This document shows, piece by piece, positions 11,747 through 20,932 of a stretch of DNA of 64,000 nt (the stretch's first letter is position 1; every line of letters begins with the position of its first letter). The stretch covers positions 1,984,001 through 2,048,000 of the forward strand of contig NZ_LT607413.1 of NCBI RefSeq assembly GCF_900091495.1, written 5' to 3'. The stretch is from Micromonospora echinospora. Its GTDB lineage: Bacteria > Actinomycetota > Actinomycetes > Mycobacteriales > Micromonosporaceae. A model generated the notes under the pieces. The model had not been told where the DNA came from. It was given only the letters and a program-made list of their open reading frames with translations, and ran no database searches. Made by a program: the position numbers and the translations under genes.

Positions 11747-11778
11747 GGGAGCCCGGTGACCCTGGTCGCCGGGCTCCC
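11747..11778. promoter_or_regulatory. 10-bp-stem hairpin upstream of the LOG-like gene
   Basis: GGGAGCCCGG (11747-11756) pairs perfectly with CCGGGCTCCC (11769-11778) around a 12-nt loop. It lies in the 250-bp divergent gap between DUF3151 and the LOG-like gene, about 60 bp upstream of the latter. It could be a leader attenuator. Confidence 0.45.
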
Positions 11779-11839
11779 GCCGGGCGGGCGGCGACAGCGG
11801 TTGGTTTGACCGGTTGACCGGGCTGGGCAGGATGATCCC

Positions 11840-13057
11840 GTGCCGACCCCACCCCCCGCGGACGTCATCGAGCCGCACACCGCCCCCGACGAGATCGAGA
11901 CCCGCACCGCCTTCGACCGGCGACTCGTCACCGGCAGCCTGGCCGGACTGACCGTGCAGGGGCTCCGCCTCGACCTGGATCCCGTACCCGATCTGACCGG
12001 CACGGACGTCGCCGGGACGCTCTTCGTCGGCTGTCGGTTCGCCTCCCGCGAGGTCGGCGCCGACCTGGTCCGACGGGGTGCCAACGTGGTGCCGCCCTTC
12101 TCCGGGCTGCCCTATCCGACCCAGCCGTCGCACCTCTACACCCCGGAGGAGCTGGCTGCCGGCTTCGCCGAGGGCGGCTTCGCCACGATGTACGACACCC
12201 GGGTGTACGAGCACTTCCGCGCGCACGGCGGCGCGCTGCCGGACGTGAAGGAGGCACTCGGCCAGCGGCTGCACGACCACGGCGTGGACAACGCGCTGGC
12301 CGATGCCACCCGGGCCTGGCTCGCCACGCACGGGCCGCAGTCGGTGGTGGGCGTCATGGGCGGGCACGCGGTGGCGCGGGGCAGCGTGCCGTACCGGATG
12401 GCGGCGATGCTCGGCTGGGAGCTGGCGCGGGCCGACCGGCTGATCGTCACCGGTGGTGGCCCGGGGGTGATGGAGGCGGCGAACCTCGGCGCGTACCTGT
12501 CCTCCCACCCGGCGGAGACGTTGGCGACGGCGATCGACCTGCTCGCCACCGCGCCGGACTTCACCGACCACGACCGGTACACCGCAGTGGCCCTGGACGT
12601 GCGAGCGCGGTACGCCCCGACCGAGGGTCTGCCCTGCTCGCCGGGGGAACTGTCCAGCCTGGACTGGGCCCGCACCGGCGGGTTGGCCATCCCCACCTGG
12701 CTCTACGGGCACGAGCCGGCGAACCTCTTCGCCGGGAAGATCGCGAAGTACTTCTCGAACGCGATCCGGGAGGACACCATCCTGCGGCTCGCGCGGGGCG
12801 GGATCGTCTTCGCGCCGGGGCGGGCCGGCACCGTGCAGGAGGTCTTCCAGGCGGCGACGAAGACGTTCTACGGCACCGACGGGGCCAGCGGGGCGTACGT
12901 CTTCCTGGACCGGGAGTACTGGACCCGGGAGCTGCCGGTGGAGTCGTTGCTGCGTCCGCTGCTGGCGGCGTCGCCGTTCGGGGACCTCTCCGGCACGATC
13001 CACCTCACCGACGACGTCGCCGAGGCGGCCCGCGCCCTGATCGGCGCTCCCGCCTGA
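11840..13057 (+). CDS. LOG-family-like Rossmann nucleotide-binding protein
   Basis: The 405-aa protein has a LOG/TIGR00730-like core: GVMGGHAVARGS, TGGGPGVMEAAN and, about 115 residues later, APGRAGTVQEVFQ. These correspond to the GGGxxGxM and PGGxGTxxE motifs of phosphoribohydrolases that release cytokinin-type bases from nucleotides. The second motif is altered (PGRAGT), but its Glu is kept. The protein is nearly twice the length of simple LOG proteins, with an N-terminal extension of about 160 residues. The GTG start has an AGGA 7 nt upstream. The 58-bp palindrome begins just after the stop codon. Substrate unknown. Confidence 0.7.
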   Translation: MPTPPPADVIEPHTAPDEIETRTAFDRRLVTGSLAGLTVQGLRLDLDPVPDLTGTDVAGTLFVGCRFASREVGADLVRRGANVVPPFSGLPYPTQPSHLYTPEELAAGFAEGGFATMYDTRVYEHFRAHGGALPDVKEALGQRLHDHGVDNALADATRAWLATHGPQSVVGVMGGHAVARGSVPYRMAAMLGWELARADRLIVTGGGPGVMEAANLGAYLSSHPAETLATAIDLLATAPDFTDHDRYTAVALDVRARYAPTEGLPCSPGELSSLDWARTGGLAIPTWLYGHEPANLFAGKIAKYFSNAIREDTILRLARGGIVFAPGRAGTVQEVFQAATKTFYGTDGASGAYVFLDREYWTRELPVESLLRPLLAASPFGDLSGTIHLTDDVAEAARALIGAPA

Positions 13058-13058
13058 G

Positions 13059-13116
13059 GTGCGAGCAGGGGTCCCTTGTTACTCGAAAACGAGTAACAAG
13101 GGACCCCTGCTACCAA
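13059..13116. repeat. 58-bp intergenic palindrome, copy 3
   Basis: The arms are 13059-13078 and 13097-13116. In this copy the 18-nt loop is itself a hairpin (TTACTCG-AAAA-CGAGTAA), so the stem runs almost continuously. It starts one base after the TGA of the LOG-like gene and ends 25 bp before the stop of the convergent fba. That is a classic bidirectional-terminator position. Confidence 0.9.
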
Positions 13117-13141
13117 CAGACGCGGGGCGAGCCCGGTGCGG

Positions 13142-14167
<1,026 letters not shown>

Positions 14168-14356
14168 GTCAAACGCTCCTTAACTACCGCTCTCGGCCGT
14201 GCCGGCCGACTGTCTTCCATGGCTGCGAGACCGCGCTGTCCTCCGCAGGAAGTATCCCGTAGTCGCCCGGTGCGGACACAACCGACCCGGAGAGCGCCCG
14301 GATCGCCGGCCCCGACGACCCCGGGTCGGCGGGGCCGCACCGCACCCGGGCGCGGG

Positions 14357-14728
14357 TCACGGATCCCGGACGACGACGCTGATCAGCCAGCTCACCACCG
14401 CCACCACGATCGCCCCCCAGAAGGCCGGCCAGAAACCGTCCACCCGGAACGGCAGGTCGAGCCCGGCGGCGATCCAGTCCGTCAACAGGAAGAGCAGAGC
14501 GTTGACGACCAGCGCGAACAGACCCAGCGTCAGCAGGTAGAACACGCAACCGACGACCTGGATGACCGGCTTGAGCACCGCGTTGACCACGCCGAAGATC
14601 AGCGCCACCACGAGCAGGGTCAGCGCGCTGTGCAGACCGGACCGGCCGCTCACCTCGACGCCGGGCACGATCAGGGTGGCGACCCAGAGCGCCACCGCGC
14701 TGGTGACGAGGCGGATCAGGAAGCCCAC
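14357..14728 (-). CDS. Four-TM phage-holin-family-IV-type membrane protein
   Basis: The 123-aa protein is made almost entirely of four hydrophobic helices (about residues 4-22, 33-55, 61-85 and 98-118) with short loops. The pattern FGVVNAVLKPVIQ...LPFRVDGFWPAFWGA is typical of the small actinobacterial membrane family often labelled phage holin family 4 (PF04020). Despite that label, members are chromosomal and their function is unknown. It follows fba on the same strand at a distance of 189 bp, so it probably has its own transcript upstream. Confidence 0.75.
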   Translation of the reverse strand: MGFLIRLVTSAVALWVATLIVPGVEVSGRSGLHSALTLLVVALIFGVVNAVLKPVIQVVGCVFYLLTLGLFALVVNALLFLLTDWIAAGLDLPFRVDGFWPAFWGAIVVAVVSWLISVVVRDP

Positions 14729-14905
14729 GGTCCCATCCTGACACCGGGAGGGTCCCGTAGTGGACCAATCCGTCGACTCGCCCGGGGCCGCGCGCGACCG
14801 CGACGCGGATCACCGGCGGGCGGTTTGACTTAGCTCGCCGGTGGGCAGGACTGTCAGCCCGTACGGTGTTCCTCAAGGAGTGCCGGCCGACGTGAAGGAG
14901 GGACG

Positions 14906-15118
14906 ATGGGTCAGCCCGACGAGGAGTTCGCCCCCGGCGACCACCTCACCCCGGACGAGCGGGACCCCGAGGCCCCTCCTGCGGACGCCGTGGAGCAGGC
15001 GACGACGGTCGTCCCGGACGACGGTGACACCGAACCGCACCGGGGTCTCGAGGTCGCCGACTGGGACGCGGTGGAGCAGGCGCGGGTCGTCACGGTCGAC
15101 GAGGACGACTACCGCTGA
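14906..15118 (+). CDS. Small acidic protein of unknown function
   Basis: The 70-aa protein is rich in Asp/Glu with almost no basic residues. It starts at an ATG preceded by GAAGGAGG at ideal spacing, so it is very likely translated. The ends GQPDEEFAPGDHLT and VVTVDEDDYR show no known domain or membrane segment, and it is probably disordered. An internal near-repeat (DAVEQATTVVPDD / DAVEQARVVTVDEDD) is visible. The neighbours give no functional hint. Confidence 0.6.
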   Translation: MGQPDEEFAPGDHLTPDERDPEAPPADAVEQATTVVPDDGDTEPHRGLEVADWDAVEQARVVTVDEDDYR

Positions 15119-15284
15119 GTACCGGGTCGACGACCCGGGGTCCGTCCGGGCCCGACTGACCCCCGAACGTTGCGGCGGTCTCCTTCATCCGTTCGGTTCG
15201 ATCTGCGTCGGGGACGCCTCCCCGTGACCGGTGGCCATCTACGCTCCACAGGCTCCACCGGTCATTCACGGGAGGAAACCCTTC

Positions 15285-16847
15285 ATGCTCAACCCGAGCA
15301 CCCGGCGACTGCTCGCCGGGCTCGGCGTCGTGGGCGCGTTCGTCGCGACCAGCGCCGTACCCACCTCGGCGGCCCCGACCGACATCGAGGTCGACTACTA
15401 CTTCGCGGACCTGACCGTCGCCGCCGGCACCTCCGGCAAGGTCGAGAGCCCCACCATGTTCGCCTCCGAGCCGGTGGTGCTGCACGAGGTCACTATGCGC
15501 TACGACTTCTCCGACCTGGCCGGCAAGGTCACGGTCCAGGAGGAGGACGACTTCGGCTACTGCACGAAGCCCGAGCCCTCCGTGCTGCTGTGCACCACAC
15601 CGTTCGAGATCGGACTGGAGGACTGGGGCATCGGCGGGAATTTCCCCGTGGTCGTCGCGCCGACCGACGAGGCCGAGACCGGTGACACCGGCACCCTGCG
15701 GATGACGCTCACCGCAGCGGGCCTGGAGCCGGTGAAGCGGGAGTCGAAGATCCGGGTCGGCGAGGGGGTCGACCTCGCCGCCGGCGACGAGACCCAGGTG
15801 TCCGTAGCCCCGGGTGGGAAGTTCAGCCTGCCGCTGGCCGTCCGCAACGCCGGTACGACCACCGTGCAGGGCAGCACCGCCGTCTTCTACGGTGACTACG
15901 CGTTCCGCGCCGCCGAGAAGTACAGCAACTGCACCTACGAAGGCGACGAACTGCGCACCTGTCACTTCGACGAGGCGCTCACCCCCGGCACCCGTTACCG
16001 GGCCTCGCTCGGTTTCGTGCTCGGCGCGGACACCTACGCCCCGGGTCGCAGCTACGCTGACGCGGTCTGGATGACCAGCGCGGAGTACGAGGACTTCGCC
16101 GGGTACCTCAAGAACGTCGGCGTCTCCCCCGGCAAGCCGGGCACCGGCGGCGTCCTGCCCCTGGCCGGCGAGGCCGGTCGGGTCCGGGGCGCCCAGGCCG
16201 ACACCGACCCCACCAACAACTGGGCCAGCTACCAGGTGAAGGTCACCGGCACCAACGGCACCGACCTGGCCGCGGTCGGGGACAAGGTGACCGGCGCGGC
16301 CGGGGAAGAGGTCCGCGCTTCCGTCGGTTTCCGCAACAACGGCCCGGCGACGCTGGACTACACCCGCTCCGGGTCGTCGGTGACCTACGTCAAGGTGGTC
16401 GTTCCGACCGGCACGACGGTGGTCGCCGCGTCGGAGTTCTGTGCACCGGTGAAGGGCGACGACCGGGGTGAACCCGGCGAGCCCGGTGGTCGCGAGTACC
16501 TCTGCTTCCCGACGTCGCTCAGCAAGGCCGGCGAGGAGGAGCTCGTCGAGTTCACGCTGCGGATCGACAAGGTCGTCGCGAACGCCAAGGGCGTCGTCGA
16601 GGCCAACGTCTCGTGCCAGTGCGACGGCGGTTTCAACGACGACCTGAAGCCTGCCAACGACATCGCCGCGCTCCTGGTGAACGCGACCACGGCCGGCGGC
16701 GGCGCGGGTGGCGGGGAGGACGACGGCAGCCTGCCCATCACCGGCGCCCGGACCAGCCTGGTCCTCGCCGCCAGCGGTTTGCTGCTCGTGGCTGGCGTGG
16801 TCGGCCTGGTGCTGGCCCGTCGGCGGCGGACCCGTTTCGTGGCCTGA
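15285..16847 (+). CDS. Sortase-anchored surface protein (LPITG)
   Basis: The 520-aa secreted protein starts at the ATG at 15285 behind GGGAGGA. It has an N-terminal signal peptide (RRLLAGLGVVGAFVATSAVPTSAAP) and ends with LPITG at residues 483-487, a hydrophobic segment and RRRRTR, a complete class E/LPXTG-type sorting signal. The extracellular part has repeated beta-rich segments, for example GDETQVSVAPGGKFSLPLAVRN and GAAGEEVRASVGFRNNG, resembling tandem DUF11/Ig-like modules. Several Cys pairs may form disulphides. A strong hairpin terminator follows at 16868. No sortase gene is in the window. Confidence 0.85.
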   Translation: MLNPSTRRLLAGLGVVGAFVATSAVPTSAAPTDIEVDYYFADLTVAAGTSGKVESPTMFASEPVVLHEVTMRYDFSDLAGKVTVQEEDDFGYCTKPEPSVLLCTTPFEIGLEDWGIGGNFPVVVAPTDEAETGDTGTLRMTLTAAGLEPVKRESKIRVGEGVDLAAGDETQVSVAPGGKFSLPLAVRNAGTTTVQGSTAVFYGDYAFRAAEKYSNCTYEGDELRTCHFDEALTPGTRYRASLGFVLGADTYAPGRSYADAVWMTSAEYEDFAGYLKNVGVSPGKPGTGGVLPLAGEAGRVRGAQADTDPTNNWASYQVKVTGTNGTDLAAVGDKVTGAAGEEVRASVGFRNNGPATLDYTRSGSSVTYVKVVVPTGTTVVAASEFCAPVKGDDRGEPGEPGGREYLCFPTSLSKAGEEELVEFTLRIDKVVANAKGVVEANVSCQCDGGFNDDLKPANDIAALLVNATTAGGGAGGGEDDGSLPITGARTSLVLAASGLLLVAGVVGLVLARRRRTRFVA

Positions 16848-16867
16848 CCTCCGCGCGGCCGACCACC

Positions 16868-16904
16868 GGTGCCCCGCCGACCCCGACCGGGTCGGCGGGG
16901 CACC
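16868..16904 (+). terminator. 16-bp perfect-stem hairpin
   Basis: GGTGCCCCGCCGACCC (16868-16883) pairs perfectly with 16889-16904 around a 5-nt loop, 20 bp after the sortase-substrate stop codon. No T-run follows, as is common for GC-rich actinomycete terminators. Confidence 0.8.
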
Positions 16905-17044
16905 GTCGTCCCGGGTCCGAACCGGACCACACTCCGGGCGCTGTGACGTCAAGCACCGGGGGCGGCCGGGGGAGACCTAGACTGACGGGGCCGTAGCCGG
17001 TGGCGTGTCGCCACCCCCGACTGGCAGATCCCGGAGGTCACCTC

Positions 17045-18400
17045 GTGCCGACGCCCACCACCACCCTGGCCCTGGGGCCGGAATGGCTCGACCCGGAGTG
17101 GTTGATTTCGACGTTCGGGTTGCTCGGCATCCTGGCCATCGTCTTCGCCGAGTCCGGCCTGTTGATCGGGTTCTTCCTGCCGGGCGACTCGCTGCTGTTC
17201 ACCGCCGGCCTGCTCACCGCCGACGGCAAGTACATCACCTACCCACTGTGGCTGGTCTGCCTGTTGATCACCCTCTCGGCGATCGCCGGTGACCAGGTCG
17301 GCTACGCCTTCGGGCGCAAGGTCGGACCGGCGCTGTTCCGTCGGCCCAACTCCAAGCTGTTCAAGCAGGAGAACGTCCTCAAGGCACACGAGTTCTTCGA
17401 GAAGTACGGCGCCCGCTCGATCGTGCTGGCCCGGTTCGTGCCGATCGTGCGGACCTTCACCCCGATCGTGGCCGGGGTCAGCCGGATGGACTACCGCACC
17501 TTCGTGATCTACAACGTGGTCGGCGGCATCCTCTGGGGCACCGGGGTCACCGTGCTCGGCTACTTCCTCGGGCAGATCCCGTTCGTCAAGGCGAACATCG
17601 AGATGATCCTGATCGGCATCGTGGTGCTCTCGGTGGTCCCGATCGTCATCGAGTTGCTCCGCGCGCGGATGGCGGCGAAGCGGGGCACCACCCCGGAGGA
17701 GAAGGCCGCCGCCGAGGAGGCCATCCAGGAGACCCGCGAGCACTACGCGGACCAGCAGCAGTCGCCGTACGGCGGACAGTCGTACCCGGCCGAGGGCGGG
17801 CAGCCGTACGGTGACCGGTCCCAGCCGGGTGGCGGTCAGGTCTACGGCGGCACGCAGCAGCACCGGGGCGGCCAGGTCTACGGAGGCGGCCAGCAGCAGT
17901 ACAGCGGGCAGCCGTACCGGGAGGACCCGCAGCCCTACGGGGGCCAGCCGCACCCGGGCGGCGAGCCGTACCGGGGCGGGCAGTACCAGAGCGAGCAGCC
18001 GTACCAGGGTGGCGGTGAGCAGTCCTACGGCGACACGCCGCACGGCGGACCGGGGCAGTACCACGGTGGCCCGCAGTCCGGATACGACAACCCCCGACCC
18101 GGTTACGGCGCGCAGCAACCGTACGGGGGCGGGCAGCCGGGATACGGCGGGAGTCCGCAGGCGTACGACGCCGCCCGGTCCTACGCCGACGAGCAGACCC
18201 GCCAGCCCTACGGCGACGAGCAGACCCGCCAGCCCTACGGCGGCGAGCAGGCCCGGTGGACCGGTCAGCCCTACGGTGGCGAACAGCCCTACCGCGACGA
18301 GCAGCACCAGGGCCACGGGCAGCCCTACGAGGAGCGGCCGGCACCGCCGCCCTACGGCGGCCAGCCTCACCACGGCGGTCAGCAGTACGGTCGCCACTGA
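17045..18400 (+). CDS. DedA-family membrane protein with a Q/Y/G/P repeat tail
   Basis: The 451-aa protein starts at a GTG preceded by GGAGG. Residues 1-220 are a standard DedA/VTT domain: ESGLLIGFFLPGDSLLF, AGDQVGYAFGRKVG, FEKYGARSIVLARFVPIVRT and GGILWGTGVTVLGYFLGQ. DedA proteins are membrane proteins with proposed lipid-flippase or proton-coupled roles. After a short charged helix, about 215 residues of near-repeats built from QPYGG, GGQ and QQ follow, ending in YGRH. This tail is probably disordered and cytoplasmic and could form condensates or contact the wall-synthesis machinery (inference). A DedA gene also lies next to fba in M. tuberculosis (Rv0364). Confidence 0.88.
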   Translation: MPTPTTTLALGPEWLDPEWLISTFGLLGILAIVFAESGLLIGFFLPGDSLLFTAGLLTADGKYITYPLWLVCLLITLSAIAGDQVGYAFGRKVGPALFRRPNSKLFKQENVLKAHEFFEKYGARSIVLARFVPIVRTFTPIVAGVSRMDYRTFVIYNVVGGILWGTGVTVLGYFLGQIPFVKANIEMILIGIVVLSVVPIVIELLRARMAAKRGTTPEEKAAAEEAIQETREHYADQQQSPYGGQSYPAEGGQPYGDRSQPGGGQVYGGTQQHRGGQVYGGGQQQYSGQPYREDPQPYGGQPHPGGEPYRGGQYQSEQPYQGGGEQSYGDTPHGGPGQYHGGPQSGYDNPRPGYGAQQPYGGGQPGYGGSPQAYDAARSYADEQTRQPYGDEQTRQPYGGEQARWTGQPYGGEQPYRDEQHQGHGQPYEERPAPPPYGGQPHHGGQQYGRH

Positions 18401-18958
18401 GCGCGCCGTACCGGCCGTTCCCGGAGTCGGGCCGCACCGGTGGGCCGGCACCGGGAGCGGCCACCGGTGCGGGGCCCGGTCCGCCGGGCCCTCTCCGGTG
18501 GCTGCCGGGTCACGGTCGAAGTGGGTCCGCACCACCTGCCTGGACGACGCCCTGAACTCCGGACCCGTTGCCGCCGGTCGGTGCGCACCGCGCACGGGAA
18601 CACCGCACCGCCGCAGGAACACCGCGCACTGCGCACGAAAACACCGCACCGCACACGGGAACACCGCACACTGCGCACAAAAACATCGTGCGCCGCGCAC
18701 GGGGACACCGCGCACGGCGCACGGACGCCGCTCGGGGATCATCCGCGACGGCGCACGGAATCAGACCGCGAGCCGGTCGGGACATCGGCCCGTCGGGCAC
18801 ACCCGTTCGTCACAGGTGGCCGGGGACCGTCCCGACCGGCGGCGGGCATTCCGACAACGGCCGCCGGGTTCCGACGGCCGGTCGGTACCGCACCGGTCGA
18901 ACCCTCCCAGCTGCCTGGTGCCTCCCCCTCAGGAGCGACACCAGACGACCGGGACGGG
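18401..18958. other. 558-bp gene-free stretch between dedA and arsR
   Basis: No convincing coding frame exists here; open frames on both strands only run through repeats. The stretch holds the 20-22-bp tandem array at 18583-18725. The rest is GC-rich with no obvious promoter. Both flanking genes converge on it. Confidence 0.6.
18583..18725. repeat. Degenerate tandem array, about seven units of 19-23 bp
   Basis: Units have the form CGCACnGCGCACGGGAACAC, with variants CGCGCACTGCGCACGAAAACAC and CGCACACTGCGCACAAAAACAT. Unit length varies between about 19 and 23 bp, close to two helical turns. There are no unique spacers, so it is not a CRISPR array. Confidence 0.8.
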
Positions 18959-19327
18959 TCAGCGAGCCTTCTTGGTGGCGCGCTTACGGGGCGGGGTCAG
19001 CAGGTCGGCGATCGTGGCGATCGCGGTCGGCACCAGCCGGTAGTACGCCCACACGCCGCGCTTCTCCCGCTCCAGCAAGCCGGCCTCGGTGAGGATACGC
19101 AGGTGGTGGCTGACCGTCGGCTGCGAGAGGCCGAGGGGCGCGGTCAGGTCGCAGACGCACGCCTCGCCCTCGGGAGCCGACTGGATCAGGCTGAGCAGCC
19201 GCAGCCGCGCGGGGTCGGCGAGGGCCTTGAGGACCCCCGCCAGCCGCTCGGCATCGGCACGTTCGATCGGCTCGCCGGCAAGCGGCGAGATCTGAGGCAT
19301 AGTCATTTCAGCCAACGCAGTTCCCAC
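18959..19327 (-). CDS. ArsR/SmtB-family metal-sensing repressor
   Basis: The 122-aa winged-helix protein contains the ArsR core LKALADPARLRLLSLI, LSQPTVSHHLRILTEAGLL and the wing REKRGVWAYYRLV. The ACVCDL motif just before the recognition helix matches the Cys-x-Cys site with which ArsR-type members bind As/Sb or soft metals, so metalloregulation is likely. The tail is basic (RKRATKKAR). The start is uncertain: a GTG at 19327 has AAGGA 8 nt upstream, while ATGs at 19336, 19306 and 19300 are alternatives. No arsenic or metal transporter is adjacent. The next gene upstream on the strand is pyrE. Confidence 0.85.
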   Translation of the reverse strand: MGTALAEMTMPQISPLAGEPIERADAERLAGVLKALADPARLRLLSLIQSAPEGEACVCDLTAPLGLSQPTVSHHLRILTEAGLLEREKRGVWAYYRLVPTAIATIADLLTPPRKRATKKAR

Positions 19328-19392
19328 GTTTTCCATCCTTCCACCAGCAGCATCGAAACGCCTGCATATCCGCAATCCGAATCGGCAAACTT

Positions 19393-19932
19393 TTAGGCCA
19401 CAAGGCCGAGGTCAGCCAACGTATAGGCCGCCCGGTAGGCCAGTCCGGCTGCTTGCACGGCGTCACCGGCGCCTCGATCAACAATAACCGCTACTCCGAC
19501 GACCTCAGCCCCCGCCTCACGTAACGCTTCAACTGCGGTGAGTACACTCCCACCGGTCGTTGAGGTATCTTCCACCGCCAATACCCGACGCCCGGATACT
19601 TCAGGCCCTTCGATGCGGCGTTGCAGCCCGTGCGCCTTACCTTCCTTGCGCACGACGAAGGCGTCGAGCGGTCGTTCCCTCGCCGCTGCGGCGTGCAGCA
19701 TCGACAGAGCGACCGGGTCGGCGCCCAGGGTCAGGCCACCAACCGCGTCGAACTCCCAGTCGGCGGTGAGATCCAGCAGGACGCGCCCCACCAGCGGAGC
19801 GGCCTGGTGATGGAGCGTGACGCGACGCAGATCGACGTACCAATCCGCCTCGCGTCCCGAGGAGAGCACCACCCGCCCATGGACCACGGCCAGGTCGGAG
19901 ATGAATTTACGCAGGTCGTCGCGGTCCCCCAT
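19393..19932 (-). CDS. pyrE: Orotate phosphoribosyltransferase
   Basis: Converts orotate and PRPP to OMP in pyrimidine synthesis. The 179-aa protein has the expected length. The PRPP-binding motif is VLAVEDTSTTGGSVLTAV near residues 115-132, and KEGKAHG carries the flexible-loop lysines. The ATG at 19932 is taken as the start; a TTG three codons upstream is less likely. No ribosome site precedes it, so the mRNA may be leaderless. The 3' half appears less GC-rich than its neighbours, for example in codons AAT, TAT and GTT. pyrE also sits near clpB in M. tuberculosis. Confidence 0.95.
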   Translation of the reverse strand: MGDRDDLRKFISDLAVVHGRVVLSSGREADWYVDLRRVTLHHQAAPLVGRVLLDLTADWEFDAVGGLTLGADPVALSMLHAAAARERPLDAFVVRKEGKAHGLQRRIEGPEVSGRRVLAVEDTSTTGGSVLTAVEALREAGAEVVGVAVIVDRGAGDAVQAAGLAYRAAYTLADLGLVA

Positions 19933-20097
19933 GGCGCACAAGGGTACTGCTCAAGTCTGGGAGCCGTGGCTCGGGTCCACCCTCGGTCAGCCCTGCGGGC
20001 GACGACGAGTGGCGATGTTCACTTACTCTGTGCGACGGCCTTGCGGTTCCGGGTGACCGCCGGGGGATCGCGCCTGGTCCGCCCGGGTCGCCTCCGG

Positions 20098-20922
20098 TCA
20101 GCGACCGCCGCGTCCGACGAGGACCTTGGTGCTCCGGGTGAGCCGGTGCAGCAGTCGCTGCGGGGTGTGTCGCAACGCCACCACCGCGAGCTTGTACTTC
20201 CAGTCGGGCACGCTCACCAGTCGACCTTTTCGCAGGTCGCGTAGGCCTTCGTCGATGACCGCGTCGGCGTCGAGCCAGATCCAGCCGGGCATCGACGAGG
20301 TGTTGATGCCGGCCCGCTGGTGGAACTCGGTGCGGGTGAAACCCGGACAGAGGGCCATCACCCGTACGCCGTAGGGCCGCGCGGCCTGCCCCACCGACTC
20401 GCTGAAGTTGGTCACCCACGCCTTCGTGGCGGAGTAGGTCGAGCCGGCCTCGAGCGCACCGAACCCCGCGACGGAAGAGACATTAATCACTGCGCCCGCG
20501 CGTCGCTCGGTCATGGTCGGCAGCACCGCGTGGGTCAGCCGCATCACCGAGGAGACGTTCAGCCGCAGCAGTCGGGCCTCGTCCTCGACGGTGGTCCGCA
20601 GGAAGGACCGGGTGAGCGCGATCCCGGCATTGTTGACCAGCAGGTCGACCGGGCGGCCCTCGGTGAGTCGCCGCTCCACGGCGACACAGCCGTCCTCGGT
20701 GGAGAGATCGGCCGGCAGGGTCTCCACCGACCGGCCGTGTCGCTCGGTCAGCTCGGTGGCGAACCCGCTGAGTCGGGTCGCGTCCCGAGCGACCAGGACG
20801 AGGTCGTACCCGTCCCGGGCCAGCCGCCGGGCGAACGCCGCACCGATGCCGGCTGTCGCCCCGGTGACCACCGCGAGGGGGTCGGTGCGGCCGGGGGCAA
20901 CCGGGTCGGGCGTCGCGGGCAC
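20098..20922 (-). CDS. Short-chain dehydrogenase/reductase
   Basis: Classical SDR, 274 aa, NAD(P)-dependent oxidoreductase. TGATAGIGAAFA near residues 20-31 is the cofactor glycine motif, NNAGI the central strand, and NVSSV...STYSATKAW carries the catalytic Ser and Tyr-x3-Lys. The block ALCPGFTRTEFHQRAG follows. The C-terminus (WKYKLAVVALRHTPQRLLHRLTRS) is amphipathic and basic, as in SDRs that associate with membranes or act on lipids. A GAGGA lies 7 nt before the GTG start. It is 10 bp downstream of a 4-TM protein on the same strand and may be co-transcribed with it. Substrate unknown. Confidence 0.9.
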   Translation of the reverse strand: MPATPDPVAPGRTDPLAVVTGATAGIGAAFARRLARDGYDLVLVARDATRLSGFATELTERHGRSVETLPADLSTEDGCVAVERRLTEGRPVDLLVNNAGIALTRSFLRTTVEDEARLLRLNVSSVMRLTHAVLPTMTERRAGAVINVSSVAGFGALEAGSTYSATKAWVTNFSESVGQAARPYGVRVMALCPGFTRTEFHQRAGINTSSMPGWIWLDADAVIDEGLRDLRKGRLVSVPDWKYKLAVVALRHTPQRLLHRLTRSTKVLVGRGGR

Positions 20923-20932
20923 GGGCGGATCC

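Noticed and set aside
15090..16952. 620-codon minus-strand frame opposite the sortase-anchored protein
   Set aside because: The plus strand has signal peptide, LPITG anchor, ribosome site and terminator; the minus frame has none of these.
18583..18725. CRISPR-like array
   Set aside because: Units are contiguous and degenerate with no unique spacers, and no cas genes are present.
16949..18742. Long minus-strand open frame opposite the DedA gene
   Set aside because: It is a GC-skew shadow of the repetitive tail and runs through the tandem array. It has no ribosome site or domain, while the plus-strand DedA domain is unmistakable.
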